A DNA stretch of 54,306 nt, from contig NZ_JNJP01000021.1 of assembly GCF_000701705.1 (NCBI RefSeq), positions 1 to 54,306 on the forward strand, given 5' to 3'. This DNA comes from Bilophila wadsworthia ATCC 49260 (GTDB lineage Bacteria; Desulfobacterota; Desulfovibrionia; Desulfovibrionales; Desulfovibrionaceae). Numbering within the stretch: the stretch's first letter is position 1; each line of letters opens with the position of its first letter. Both the position numbers and the translations under genes were made by a program. The notes beneath the pieces are model-generated. The model was not told where the DNA came from. It did not search any database and worked only from the letters and a program-made list of their open reading frames with translations. Positions 42,373 through 52,700 of the stretch are shown one piece after another.

Positions 42373-42498
42373 AATGTGCCGTTTCCCTCCTGCCCGCCTC
42401 CCAACCAGTGGATTGCAAGGCGGGCAAGGGCGTGGGGGAGGAGCGGCTTTTCCGGAAAGGCTCTCGCCTCCGCTTTTTTCAAGCTAAGGAGTCGGTTC

Positions 42499-44022
42499 GT
42501 GCAGGTCCGTAATGAGGTCAAGGAACTCCGTCTGCTGTTCGAGGTCTTGCAGATTTTGGACAGCGCTTCCGACTTGTCCGACAATCTCGAAACCGTGCTT
42601 GAGGTCATGGCCGAACATACCGGCATGATGCGCGGCGTGATCACGCTTCTCGACGAGGCGCACGGCGAGATCGCCATTGAAGCCGCCTACGGCATGTCGG
42701 CGGAGGCGCAGAGCAAGGGCCGCTACAAGCTCGGCGAGGGCATCACCGGCAAGGTCATCGAAAGCGGCAAGCCGCTGGTCATCCCCAATGTGCTCGTGGA
42801 GCCGCTGTTCCTGAACCGGACCGGAAGCCGCAGCCGCAAAGAGGCGGTTTCCTTCATCTGCGTGCCCGTCAAGATGGAAGGCCGGGTCATCGGTGCGCTG
42901 TCCGCCGACAGGCTGTTCGCGGCCTCCGAAGCGCTCGAAGAGGACATGCGCCTTTTGAGCGTGCTGGCTTCGCTGATTTCCAAGGCCGTGAAGAACCGGC
43001 AGGAGCGCCACCGGATGCTGGAGGAAAACCGGCGCCTGCTGGACGTCTTGCGGGAACGGTCCCGCCCGGAAATGTTCGTGGGGCGCTCGCCGGGGCTGCG
43101 GGCCGTCCTGACGCAGCTTGCACAGGTGGCCCCGACCAGCGCCACGGTCCTGCTGCTCGGCGAGAGCGGCACGGGCAAAGAGCTTGCCGCCAACACCATC
43201 CATGCGGGCAGCCCGCGTGCCGGGCATCCCTTCATCAAGATCAATTGTGCGGCCTTGCCGGAAGGGCTTATCGAGAGCGAGCTTTTCGGGCACGAAAAAG
43301 GGGCGTTTACCGGGGCCGTCGGTATGCGCAAAGGCCGTTTCGAGGCAGCGGACGGCGGCACGCTGTTCCTTGACGAGATCGGCGAGCTTGCCGTTTCCAC
43401 GCAGGTCAAGCTGCTGCGCGTGTTGCAGGAGCAGGAATTCGAGCGGCTCGGCGGCATGGAAACCCGCAAGGTGGACGTGCGCGTCGTGGCGGCCACGAGC
43501 CGGAATCTCGAGCAGATGGTCAAGGACGGGCTGTTCCGCAGGGACCTGTATTATCGGCTGAACGTGTTTCCCGTCTCGATGCCTCCACTGCGGGAACGGC
43601 AGGGGGACATTCCTCTGCTCGTCGAGAACTTCCTTGAAAAGTATGGCCATAAGATAGGCAAACGGGGGCTCCGGGTTGCGCCCGAGGCTGAGGCGCTGCT
43701 GCTGGCCCACTCGTGGCCCGGCAACATCCGGGAGCTGGAAAACGTCATCGAGCGGGCCGTCATCCTGACCACGGACGGCCTGATCCGCCCGGATCTCCTT
43801 CCGCCCGCCATGCAGGCCCCCTGCGCGCTGTGCTCGTTGCGGGGGACGCTGCCCGATGCGCTTGAGCAGTTGGAGCGGCAGCTTATTACCGAGGCCCTCC
43901 AGGAACATCGCGGCAACATGGGACATGCCGCGCAGGCGCTCGGCATCAGTGAACGGGTCATGGGCTTGAGGATGCGGAAATTCGGCCTCGGCTACAAGGC
44001 ATTCCGCAGGGGGGCTCCCTGA
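42499..44022 (+). CDS. NifA-like sigma-54-dependent activator with GAF sensor
   Basis: A 507-residue enhancer-binding protein: GAF domain (residues about 12-165), AAA+ domain (about 190-430) with Walker A GESGTGKE (221-228), an intact GAFTGA loop (268-273) and LFLDEIGEL, then a C-terminal Fis-type HTH (GNMGHAAQALGISERVMGLRMRKFGL). A CALC cysteine pair in the linker after the ATPase domain recalls the redox-sensitive linker of some NifA proteins. Start is GTG 42499, with AAGGAG seven bases upstream. No nif genes are in the window, so its targets are elsewhere or among the sigma-54 promoters at 31-39 kb. Confidence 0.92.
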   Translation: MQVRNEVKELRLLFEVLQILDSASDLSDNLETVLEVMAEHTGMMRGVITLLDEAHGEIAIEAAYGMSAEAQSKGRYKLGEGITGKVIESGKPLVIPNVLVEPLFLNRTGSRSRKEAVSFICVPVKMEGRVIGALSADRLFAASEALEEDMRLLSVLASLISKAVKNRQERHRMLEENRRLLDVLRERSRPEMFVGRSPGLRAVLTQLAQVAPTSATVLLLGESGTGKELAANTIHAGSPRAGHPFIKINCAALPEGLIESELFGHEKGAFTGAVGMRKGRFEAADGGTLFLDEIGELAVSTQVKLLRVLQEQEFERLGGMETRKVDVRVVAATSRNLEQMVKDGLFRRDLYYRLNVFPVSMPPLRERQGDIPLLVENFLEKYGHKIGKRGLRVAPEAEALLLAHSWPGNIRELENVIERAVILTTDGLIRPDLLPPAMQAPCALCSLRGTLPDALEQLERQLITEALQEHRGNMGHAAQALGISERVMGLRMRKFGLGYKAFRRGAP

Positions 44023-44112
44023 TCCGCTTAGAGTGGACGGAAATCATGGACGAAGCCTGTCTTACTGGTGTTTCATAAATACCATGCGATGACACAGCGC
44101 GAGGTTTGCTGC

Positions 44113-44724
44113 ATGTTTTTTCCGATTCCGGCTTTTCGGTCGTTTCGCCAGTGGATGGACACCTCTTCGGCGTTTGTCCGGGCATGGGTACGTTCACCGC
44201 GGAGTGTTGGCATGGTATGCCCGAGCGGCATGCCCCTTGCCCGGAGCATGGCCGCCTTCGCTCCCCGCAAGGGTGACGGGCTGGTGGTTGAACTCGGGGC
44301 GGGCACGGGGACAGTGACCCGGCAGTTGCTTGATGCGGGCATTGCTCCCCGGCGTCTGGTTGTGGTGGAGCAGTCCCCGGTTATGGTGAGCCTATTGCGG
44401 GAGCGTTTCCCGCAACTGGCGATTCTTGAGGCGGACGCCCGCTGGCTTGCGGACTGTCTCCCCAGAGATCGGCAGGTGGACTGCATCGTTTCCTCCCTGC
44501 CCCTTCTTTCCCTGAATGAGCGCGTCCGTAACCAGATCATCAGCGCCATGTTTGAAGTGCTGCACGAAGGCGGCCTGCTCATCCAGTACACCTACTCGTG
44601 GCGCAAGGCGAACGCCTTTCTCAAGGACGGCTTCCGGTGCATCGGTTCCAGCCAGGTATGGCACAACGTACCGCCCGCCCGCATTTTCCGGTTTCGCCGG
44701 GAGGCGGGGGCGCGTGTTCGGTGA
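44113..44724 (+). CDS. SAM-dependent methyltransferase, phospholipid N-methyltransferase-like
   Basis: A 203-residue class-I methyltransferase. The SAM-binding motif VVELGAGTGTVTRQLL (residues about 58-73) and a post-I acidic VVEQSP are visible, preceded by RSVGMVCPSGMPLARSMA, which matches the segment before motif I in PmtA-type phosphatidylethanolamine methylases and rRNA dimethylases. Substrate is uncertain; membrane lipid or a small acceptor. Start at 44113 chosen for GAGG eight bases before; a GTG at 44068 is an alternative. Follows the NifA-like gene on the same strand by 90 nt. Confidence 0.75.
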   Translation: MFFPIPAFRSFRQWMDTSSAFVRAWVRSPRSVGMVCPSGMPLARSMAAFAPRKGDGLVVELGAGTGTVTRQLLDAGIAPRRLVVVEQSPVMVSLLRERFPQLAILEADARWLADCLPRDRQVDCIVSSLPLLSLNERVRNQIISAMFEVLHEGGLLIQYTYSWRKANAFLKDGFRCIGSSQVWHNVPPARIFRFRREAGARVR

Positions 44725-44840
44725 AGATGCGAAGATTGGGGAGGGGAGGGACACGTCCTTTTGGGGACACATGTTCAGTTGTGGAATGTTTTTTATTTGT
44801 AAAAACAATATAATAGATAGACATATGTGTTCTGGAAAGC

Positions 44841-44944
44841 TGCGGACAGGGATTCGATAAGGTCGAAAGTCTTGGGAGGGGAAGGGGGAGGTTTGGAGGG
44901 GGAGGGGGAACCTTTCTTCAGAAAGGTTCCCCCTCCCCCTCCAA
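44841..44944. repeat. Dispersed module plus purine-rich palindrome, copy 3
   Basis: TGCGGACAGGGATTCGATA (44841-44859), then GTCGAAAGTCTTGG, a purine-rich run, and a perfect 25-bp hairpin (44893-44917 and 44920-44944) with core CTTTCT-TC-AGAAAG. This is the most complete copy in the window. Just before it, at 44730-44775, a partial GAAGATTGGGGAGGGGAGGG element is present. Confidence 0.85.
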
Positions 44945-44955
44945 TCTTTCAATAC

Positions 44956-45044
44956 AAAGAGCCCGTGCCGAGGAGGAGCAATCGGCACGGGCTCTTTGCG
45001 AGGGGTATGGAAGGAAGCGCCTTCGGAGGGGATGAAGGCGCTCC
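44956..45044. terminator. Two hairpins after bacterioferritin
   Basis: GGAAGCGCCTTC/GAAGGCGCTCC (45013-45044) lies immediately after the bacterioferritin stop on the minus strand; AAAGAGCCCGTGCCGA and its exact complement (44956-44997) follow. The second has 16 perfect pairs and is probably bidirectional. Confidence 0.85.
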
Positions 45045-45055
45045 GGGGAGAGGGC

Positions 45056-45586
45056 TTATTCGGCGTCGACGAAGCCGCGGCTCGGAATTTCGGGAGAGTC
45101 GCTGCCCGCGATCTTGGAGAGATAGGTATTCCCAAGCGTTTCGATGTGGTTGGCCATGTTGCAGAAATAATTGTCGTGGACCTGTTCTTCATCCAGGATG
45201 CGTTCGAACAGGCGGGCGCTCACGCTGTCGCCGTTGGTGCGACAGATTTCCAGCAGCTTGTTGTAGGTCTCGATGGTGTCGTCTTCCACCTTCACGTTGA
45301 AGGGAAATACGTCCATAACCTTCTGCCCTTTCGTGATCTTGGAAGACAGCTCGCTGTTCGGCTCGCCGCCCAATTCCTTGATGCGCTCGGCAAACTGTTC
45401 GGCATGGCGCATTTCGTCGATGGCGATCAATTTGATCTTGCTGGCGAATTCGCCATAGTCCAGGTCATCCAGATTGTAGTGCTGGTTCATGTACTGATGC
45501 ACGGCATACAGTTCCATGCTCCGAGCCTTGTTCAACACTTCAATAACCTTGGCCACGCGTTCTTTTTTGGCGGCTTCCTGTGTCAT
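45056..45586 (-). CDS. bfr: Bacterioferritin, Desulfovibrio type
   Basis: A 176-residue ferritin subunit that stores iron in a 24-mer with heme at subunit dimer interfaces. Diiron ligands are visible: Glu25 (SMELYAVHQY), Glu58 and His61 in IDEMRHAEQF, and Glu134-x-x-His137 in DEEQVH. Met59 is the expected heme ligand. The sequence closely resembles the iron-coproporphyrin bacterioferritin of Desulfovibrio, which fits the siroheme-based heme pathway seen at 3 kb. Start at ATG 45586 (GAGGATACAAGGA upstream); a GTG at 45601 would add five residues. Confidence 0.95.
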   Translation of the reverse strand: MTQEAAKKERVAKVIEVLNKARSMELYAVHQYMNQHYNLDDLDYGEFASKIKLIAIDEMRHAEQFAERIKELGGEPNSELSSKITKGQKVMDVFPFNVKVEDDTIETYNKLLEICRTNGDSVSARLFERILDEEQVHDNYFCNMANHIETLGNTYLSKIAGSDSPEIPSRGFVDAE

Positions 45587-45657
45587 TCCTTGTATCCTCA
45601 CTGAAGGGTGTTATGCTCCTGAACTGGTTTCAGTGTGCGGCAGGCAGATGTTGTCTT

Positions 45658-45675
45658 CAATGATTATAATGAATT
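45658..45675 (-). promoter_or_regulatory. Possible Fur-type box upstream of bacterioferritin
   Basis: CAATGATTATAATGAATT shares much of the GATAATGATTATCATTATC-type Fur consensus, 72-90 nt before the start codon. Also AT-rich enough to be a -10 region by chance. Confidence 0.35.
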
Positions 45676-45721
45676 AGCGTTGAAAACTCTCATACGCTCC
45701 CGTAACCGGGCGGAACAATGC

Positions 45722-45752
45722 AAAAAGCCCGCCGGTTGTTCCGACGGGCTTT
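45722..45752 (-). terminator. Terminator of the alanine symporter gene
   Basis: AAAGCCCG and CGGGCTTT arms with inner CCGG/CCG pairing; on the minus strand followed by TTTTTG. Placed 22 nt after the stop. Confidence 0.85.
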
Positions 45753-45773
45753 GGCGTTTGGGCTGCGGGAGGG

Positions 45774-47138
45774 TCAGCGGGGATTGTTCGCGTCGTAGTC
45801 TCTGAGCGCCATGCTGACGATCTTGGAAAGCCCGATGAGGGCGATGAGGTTGGGAAGGACCATAAGGCCGTTGAACATGTCGGCCAGCTCCCACACGAGG
45901 TCCACTTGCAGCACGGAACCAAGCACGATGAAGCCCATGACGATGAGGCGATACGGCGTCGTGCCCTTGGTGCCGAAAAGGTACTTGATGTTCTGCTCGC
46001 CGAAGAAATACCAGCCGATGATGGTCGAGAAAGCGAAGAAGAACAGGCAGATTGCCACAAAGGTGATGCCAAAGGACCCGAGGCCGCTTTCAAAAGCCTT
46101 CTGGGTCAGGGCGATGCCGGTGGTGGAGCCGTCGATGGAGTTGGTCACGAAGATGACGAAGGCGGTCATATTCAGCACGATAAAGGTATCCACGAAAACG
46201 CCGACGATGGCGACAAAGCCCTGTTGGGCGGGATACTTCACCTTGGCGACGGCATGGGCGTGCGGGGTGGAGCCCATGCCCGCCTCGTTGGAGAACAGGC
46301 CGCGGGCCACGCCGTAGCGCATGGCTTCCTTGACGCCCGCGCCGATGATGCCGCCCGTGGCGGCGGCGGGATCGAACGCGCCCACGAAGACCATCTTCAA
46401 AGCCGGGATGATGTGGGAGGCGTTGGCTAACAGGACGATAAGCCCGCCGAGCAGGTAGAGGGCCGCCATGATGGGCACGACCTTTTCGGTAAAGGCGGCG
46501 ATGCGCCCCATGCCGCCGAAGAACACGAACGCGGCGAGCGCGGAGATGATTACGCCGATGAGCAGCGGAGGCAGGGAAAAGGCGGTCTGGAAGGCATCGG
46601 CGATGGAGTTGGACTGGACCATGTTGCCGATGAACCCGAGCGCGATGATGATGGAGATGGAGAAAAAGGCCGCCAGTTTTTTACTGCCGAGGCCCTTTGA
46701 GATGTAGTAGGCTGGGCCGCCGGTGACATGGCCTTGATCGTCCGTGGTCTTGTAGGTCTGGGCGAGCACGGCTTCGGCGAAGATGGTGGCCATGCCGAAG
46801 AAGGCCGCGATCCACATCCAGAAGATGGCTCCGGGGCCGCCCATGGCGATGGCGGTCGCAGCGCCCGCGAGGTTTCCTGTGCCCACCTGTGCGGCGATGG
46901 CGGTGGCGAGGGACTGAAAAGAACTCATGCCTTGCTTTCCGGCCCGTTCGCCGTGCAGGGTCAGTCCGCCGAATGTCGACTTAACGGCAAGGCCGAAACG
47001 GCGGATCTGGATGAAATCCAGTTTCAGGGTAAAGTAAATGCCCACGCCGCACAACAGCGGAATCAGGCAGTACATTCCCCACAGAAATCCATTGATTTCG
47101 GACACGATTTTGGTCAACTGTTCCATCACGGGACACAT
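45774..47138 (-). CDS. Sodium:alanine symporter (AGCS family)
   Basis: A 454-residue inner-membrane carrier, about 11 helices, that imports alanine or glycine with sodium. The family signatures are present: FQSLATAIAAQVGTGNLAGAATAI, GGPGAIFWMWIAAFFGMAT and GLFSNEAGMGSTPHAHA. Taurine- and sulfonate-respiring relatives release alanine or use it as amino-group acceptor, so alanine transport would fit, though this gene is not in the sigma-54 group. Start is uncertain: ATG 47138, GTG 47129 and ATG 47126 are all close to the GGAG at about 47140. Confidence 0.93.
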   Translation of the reverse strand: MCPVMEQLTKIVSEINGFLWGMYCLIPLLCGVGIYFTLKLDFIQIRRFGLAVKSTFGGLTLHGERAGKQGMSSFQSLATAIAAQVGTGNLAGAATAIAMGGPGAIFWMWIAAFFGMATIFAEAVLAQTYKTTDDQGHVTGGPAYYISKGLGSKKLAAFFSISIIIALGFIGNMVQSNSIADAFQTAFSLPPLLIGVIISALAAFVFFGGMGRIAAFTEKVVPIMAALYLLGGLIVLLANASHIIPALKMVFVGAFDPAAATGGIIGAGVKEAMRYGVARGLFSNEAGMGSTPHAHAVAKVKYPAQQGFVAIVGVFVDTFIVLNMTAFVIFVTNSIDGSTTGIALTQKAFESGLGSFGITFVAICLFFFAFSTIIGWYFFGEQNIKYLFGTKGTTPYRLIVMGFIVLGSVLQVDLVWELADMFNGLMVLPNLIALIGLSKIVSMALRDYDANNPR

Positions 47139-47561
47139 TCTCCTGCAAATCGAAGGTTACGGCGTCGTGACCGTACCCGCCCTCCTCCGGCGAGCGCGGC
47201 TTCCCGGACGGAAAAGACGCTTTTGCTATTCTAAACCGTCTAAGCCTTTGTTGAGTATAAGTAAACAGACGATTTTTTTAGAACGGGGAGAAAAAACTGT
47301 GCAAAACGAAAGTGTATTTTTTAATATATTGATATAGTTATATAAAAAGAAGTTTGAATTGTGAGGGAGGCTATGAGGGGAGAATGGCTTTATCTTTTTT
47401 GTCGACAGAGGGTTGGCTCCAGTTTCCTTTTTTACGCAATCGATTGCGGGAAAGGTCCAAAGTGGGAACGGAAAAGGGGAACCCGTTTGTGCGGGGGACA
47501 CGCTCCTGCCCGTGGAGATTATCATCTTGACGTCCGTTGCTCCCGAATTCATTATGCCGTC
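47139..47561. other. Intergenic region between symporter and tamA
   Basis: About 420 nt holding divergent promoters. The part at 47230-47350 is very AT-rich (TTTTTTAATATATTGATATAG) and is the best place for a tamA promoter. The tamA frame stays open back to 47361, but that stretch lacks coding character. No other gene seen. Confidence 0.5.
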
Positions 47562-49727
47562 ATGCTCGTATCCGTACTTTGTCCATGGTGCCGCAAGGCT
47601 GTCCGTTCTGTTTTCCGGAATGGGGCGATCCGTGCGTATGCAATGGGATTCGCCCTGTGCCTGCTGTTGTCCGGCTGCATTTTCGGTTCGGGGAACAAGC
47701 AGGATACGCTGCAGCCCATGACCGATGAGGCTCCCAATCCCGCCAAAAAGACGATACGCTACAGCGTAAAGCTCCAGTCCGACCCGCAGAACGGCGATCT
47801 TGTTTCGGAACTTCGGGAGAACAGCCAGCTTGTCTGGCTACATGACGATCTCCCCGACAGCCGCGTGGGGCTTGAGCGCCGGGCCCTCGAAGATGTGGAA
47901 ACGGCCCGCAAGATTTTGCATTCGCAGGGGTACTATGACGGTACGGTGCGCCACCACATCAATTGGGAGGCGCAGCCCCCGGAAGCCTCCATCACGCTGA
48001 GGCCCGGCGAGCGGTATGTGATGGGGCCGACGAAGCTGCGTTACGAGCGCACCGGGCCAGCGGGCGAACCTGTGGACAAGGATTTGCCCGAGTCCGTCCG
48101 TGGCATCGATTTTATGGAAAACGCTCCTGACACGCTGGAGGCGTTCGGGCTCGCCAAAGGAAGCCCCGCCGAGGCGCAGACCGTGCTCAACGCCGTTACC
48201 TCGGTGGTGACGGCCATGCGCAAGGCGGGCTATCCGCTCGCGGAACAGGGCAAGGCCCGGTACGTCATCGATCGTTCCACGCATACCCTTGAAGCGGACG
48301 TGCTCATCAAAACCGGTCCGCTCCTGCGCATGGGGCCGGTGCTGATCAAGGAAGAGAACGTCAGGCCGGCCGACAACCCCGACGCGCCCGGCGCTCCGGC
48401 GGTCAACGAGGATTATCTCAACAAGCTGAGCCCGTGGATTGAAGGGCAGTACTGGAACGACGACCTGTTGAAGGAATACAGGACCACGTTGCAGGAAACC
48501 GGCCTGTTCAGCGCCATTGATATGAAACCCGCCCGCCTTTCCCCCAAACAGGCGAAGGCGGCGGGGTGGACGGACAGATCGCTTGCCGAGGCCGGTTTTT
48601 CGGAGCTGCCTCTGGGGGATTCTCCCGATGCACCTTCCCCGGCTCCTCCGGCAGACCCTCCGGCGGGGGGAACCGGGAAGAAGGCGGCTGGCTCTGACAT
48701 GCCGATCTGGATGACGAGCGACGGGACCACCCCGGTAAGCCTTACCGTGCGCGATGCGCCGCCGCGTACCGTGAGCGGCGGCTTGCAGTATTCGACGGAT
48801 ACGGGTTTCGGCGTGCGCGGGGCGTGGGAGAACCGCAACCTGTTCGGCGGCGGGGAACAGCTCCGCGTGACCGCCCCCATTTCTGAAGACTCGCAGTCGC
48901 TGAACGCCTCGTTCCGCAAACCGGCCTTCGGCATCCGGGATCAGGCATTGGTGGGCGAGGCGTGGGCCATCAACGAGACGACCGACGCCTACGACCAGAG
49001 TGCCTTGTCTTTCGCGGCGGGCCTTGAGCGGCGCTTCCGCAAGGACTGGCGCAACTGGTGGGCCAGCGCGCGCGTTTCGGTGGAAGCGGGGAGCCTCAAG
49101 GACAACTACCGGGGCAGGCGGACGTACAGCCTGCTCGGTTTTCCCCTGTCCGTGCGCCGGGATACGACCAACAGCCTGCTGAACCCGACCACCGGGACGC
49201 GGGTGACCCTCGAGGTGACGCCGTATACGGGCACGTTCAACGGCCCTCTGACTACCGTGCGCACCCGGCTGGACGCCAGCGGCTACTGGTCTCCGGGGTG
49301 GGATCGGCTTGTGCTCGCCGGACGCGCCGCCGCGGGAAGCCTCACTGGCGAAAATGTCCGGAATATTCCGGCCTCGTTGCGTTTTTACAGCGGTGGGGGC
49401 GGCTCGGTGCGCGGCTACAAGTACCAGTCGCTCGGCCCGCATGACAGGAACGGCGATCCGCTCGGCGGGCTCTCCTTTACGGACGTGAGCCTTGAGGCCC
49501 GGTTCAGGATCACCGAGTCGTTCGGCATCGTGCCGTTCGTGGATGGCGGCATGGTCTATGAGACCACCATGCCCGACTGGGGCCGCGATCTTTCGTGGGG
49601 CGTGGGCCTTGGTTTCCGGTATTATACGCTGATCGGCCCCATCCGGCTCGACATAGCCACGCCGTTGCAGGACCGCGACAACAACAAGGCGTTCCAGATT
49701 TACCTCAGCATAGGGCAGGCGTTCTGA
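47562..49727 (+). CDS. tamA: TamA-like outer-membrane assembly protein with lipobox
   Basis: A BamA/Omp85-superfamily beta-barrel protein (about 721 residues). The N-terminal half holds POTRA-like domains (for example ETARKILHSQGYYDGTVRH and VVTAMRKAGYPLAEQGKARYVID). The C-terminal 350 residues are the barrel, with GGGGSVRGYKYQSLGP matching the Omp85 VRGY/F loop motif and a terminal IYLSIGQAF strand. A signal peptide ending LLLSGC suggests it is lipidated, unusual for TamA. It works with TamB in outer-membrane assembly. Start is unclear: 47562 keeps positive residues before the hydrophobic stretch; 47643 is an alternative, and neither has a good ribosome site. Stop overlaps tamB start (TGATG). 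Confidence 0.87.
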   Translation: MLVSVLCPWCRKAVRSVFRNGAIRAYAMGFALCLLLSGCIFGSGNKQDTLQPMTDEAPNPAKKTIRYSVKLQSDPQNGDLVSELRENSQLVWLHDDLPDSRVGLERRALEDVETARKILHSQGYYDGTVRHHINWEAQPPEASITLRPGERYVMGPTKLRYERTGPAGEPVDKDLPESVRGIDFMENAPDTLEAFGLAKGSPAEAQTVLNAVTSVVTAMRKAGYPLAEQGKARYVIDRSTHTLEADVLIKTGPLLRMGPVLIKEENVRPADNPDAPGAPAVNEDYLNKLSPWIEGQYWNDDLLKEYRTTLQETGLFSAIDMKPARLSPKQAKAAGWTDRSLAEAGFSELPLGDSPDAPSPAPPADPPAGGTGKKAAGSDMPIWMTSDGTTPVSLTVRDAPPRTVSGGLQYSTDTGFGVRGAWENRNLFGGGEQLRVTAPISEDSQSLNASFRKPAFGIRDQALVGEAWAINETTDAYDQSALSFAAGLERRFRKDWRNWWASARVSVEAGSLKDNYRGRRTYSLLGFPLSVRRDTTNSLLNPTTGTRVTLEVTPYTGTFNGPLTTVRTRLDASGYWSPGWDRLVLAGRAAAGSLTGENVRNIPASLRFYSGGGGSVRGYKYQSLGPHDRNGDPLGGLSFTDVSLEARFRITESFGIVPFVDGGMVYETTMPDWGRDLSWGVGLGFRYYTLIGPIRLDIATPLQDRDNNKAFQIYLSIGQAF

Positions 49728-52700
49728 TGACCGTACCTCCCTCCCTTCGGCGCGCCGGGCGCATCCTTGGCTGGAGCCTGCTCGGGCTTGTCCTTGTCCT
49801 GTTTTTTGCCCTTGCCGGGGGCATGGCGTTTCTGCGCACCCAGCCCGGAGAGCGCTGGATCGCGGATACGGCTGTTTCCGTTCTGAAAAATGTGGGTATT
49901 GAAGCTCAGCTCGGCTCGCTGGAAGGCCCGCTGCCGTTTTCTCTGCATCTGCGGGATGTGCGGCTTGCGGACGGGCAGGGCGTTTGGCTGGACGTGCCCG
50001 AAGCCACGCTGCGCATCGGTGCCGGTGCGTTGCTGCGAGGGCATCTGCTGGTGGAGGAATTGAGAGTCCTCAATGCCAGTATGTCGCGCGTGCCTGAGTT
50101 CCCGCCAGCCGATCCGCCGCCTCCGCCGTCCGATCCCTTGGAGCTGCTGCGGCCCTCCTTCCTGCAGCCGTTGGCTTCGGACATTGCGGGGTATTTGAAG
50201 CTGGCGACGGTCGGAGAACTGCGCATCGAGCGGTTCCGGCTCGGGCAGGCCGTGGCGGGGATCCCCATTGAGGCGACGCTGGAAGGCTCCGGTCCGCTGA
50301 CGGATTTCCGGAGTGAGCTGGAGTCCACGCTGTACCGTCCGCAAATTGAGAAGGCTGGGGGGGCGGCTGAGCCGTTGCTGGCCCTCTCCGGCGCCCTGAA
50401 CCTCGGCAACGAGGGAAACTGGCTGTCGGACGGCGTAAAGCGCCCGCAGCCCGAAGAGCGGCCCGACGCGGGGGTGGGGCTGGATCTGCGGCTTGCCGTC
50501 CCTCGCGCTGCCGGAAATGGCGGAGACGAGGCGCAGGGGGCGCAGGATGCCCCGGAACAGGGCTCGCTGCGGTTGTTGCTGACGCTGGCGGGCGCTCGGT
50601 TTTCCGTGCCCGAGCTGATGGCGGAGGTGCCGGGCGGGCTGGTTACCGGGCACGGGCTCTTTTTCGATGATGCGAAGGTCGGCGGCGATCTGTCCGTTTT
50701 GTTGAGCGATCCCGATGTGTTGATGCGGCTTGTCGCCGCGTTGACGGGTGAGGCGCAGGCCGGGCTGCCGCTGGCTTCGGCGAATCTTGAGGCCGCGCTG
50801 TCCGGAACGCTGGATGCGCCCGGGCTGGTGTTGAAAGCCTCGGTGCCGGGAATCGTGTTGGATGCGGCGCAGCCGGATGCCCGTCTGGACGTGGCGTCTT
50901 CGTGGACGCTTGCCGTGCGGTCCCTGCTTTCCGAGCCTTCCGTAACGGCCGATGCGACCGTGAACCTCGGCGGCCCGTTTGTCCGGAAGGCCATGTCCGC
51001 CAATCAGGCCGCAAAAAACGGCAAAGACGGCGAACGCTCCGGCGAAGTGCCGATCAGGTTGCATGTTGAAGCCTCCGAAACGGCGGAAACGCTTAGGGTG
51101 AAGGCGTTGCGCGTGGAGTCTGAATGGCTCGCTCTGGCTGGCGACGCTTCGCTGGAAACGGCGACGGGCAAACTTGCGGCGGCGCTCCGGCTGGATATGC
51201 CTTCGCTGCGCAGGCTGGCGCAGTTCCCGCCCGTGGCGGCGTTGCTGACGGATTCGCCGTTCCGCGAACTGGCGGGCACGGTAGGCTTGAAAGCCGACGT
51301 GCGCCGCGACGATGCGTCATCGCCGTTTGCCGGGACTTTGAGCCTCAAGCTCGCGGATATGCGCTGGGGGCTTGCCCCGCTTCAGGATACGGTGGGCGAG
51401 ACGGCTTCGCTTGGAGCATCGTTCAGCGCGCAGCCGGAATCCGGCTCCGCTTCCGTCAGCGATCTGACGCTCAAAGCCGGTCAGATCAGCGGCAAGGGGA
51501 ATGCTTCCACCGACGGCAAGAAACTCGATGCGGCCTTGTCCCTCGCGCTGTCTTCGTTGAAGGGGATAGCTCCCTCCCTGTCCGGCCCGCTTGAGCTCAA
51601 GCTCCGCGCTTCCGGGCCGCTGCTCTCGCCCGGCGGCGAACTGACGCTTGCCAGCCCGCATCTGGGCGTGGAGACGGCCACGCTGGAGGGCTTGCGCGTG
51701 CGCCTCAACACGCCGTCCGTCGGCGCTGCGGGCGGCAAGGGTACGCTCGATGTTTCCGCCACGCTGAGGGATGCGTCCATCAAGGCGCTGCAGGCTGGCG
51801 CGCCGTTGCGCTTTTCCACGGAATGGCAGTTCGCGGCTGACCGTTTCAGCCTGCACAAGACCAAGCTCGACGCCCCCGGCATAGCGCTCTCCGGCACGCT
51901 GGACGCCCTGCCCGCCAAACGGCGGCTGGACGGCGGGTTCCGGCTGGCGGTCACGGACTGGGCGGCGCTGTCCTCGCTTACCGGCGTGCCCCTGGATGGT
52001 TCCGCAGCGGTTGCCAACGTGTCTTTTTCGCAGGCCAAAACGCAGCAGCTTGCCGCGGATTGGTCGTTCGGCGCGCTCAGTGCCGGTTCGTTTTTTTCCA
52101 TGCGCACCTTCAAGGGCAATCTTCGGCTGGATGACCTGTTCGGCAAGCAGGGGATCGGCCTGTCCGCCTCCCTTGGGAACGGCTCCGCGTCCGATTTCCG
52201 CTGGCGGAGCGGCAAGATCGACGTGTCCGGATCTCTGAAAAGGCTTCAGGCGTCCGTGGCCCTCCAGGGCAAGACGTCCGCCGACATCGGATTGGCGCTC
52301 GACATTGCCGGGCAGAAGGCGCAGGTGGAACGCCTCACGTTCACGGACAGGCGGAAACGGACGCTTGTGGGCGTGCGTTTGAATCGGCCCGTCAACATTG
52401 CCTTCGGCAACGGGCTGTCCGTGGACAACCTCGATCTGTCCGTGCTGCCGCAGGGCACGCTGACGGCCCTGGGGAGCCTTGACGGGCGCAAGCTCGCCCT
52501 TGAGGCCCGGTTGCGCGACGTGGCCATCAATATGGCCCGGCTGTTTACGGACGTGCCCGTGCCCGACGGCCTGCTCAACGCCGCCATCGCCCTGTCCGGC
52601 ACGCCGTCGCAGCCGAGGGGCACGCTGGACGTGTCCCTCAGGAACATCGCCTTCCCGGAGAGCGACATGCCCCCCGCCGCCGTGGATATCAACGGCACGC

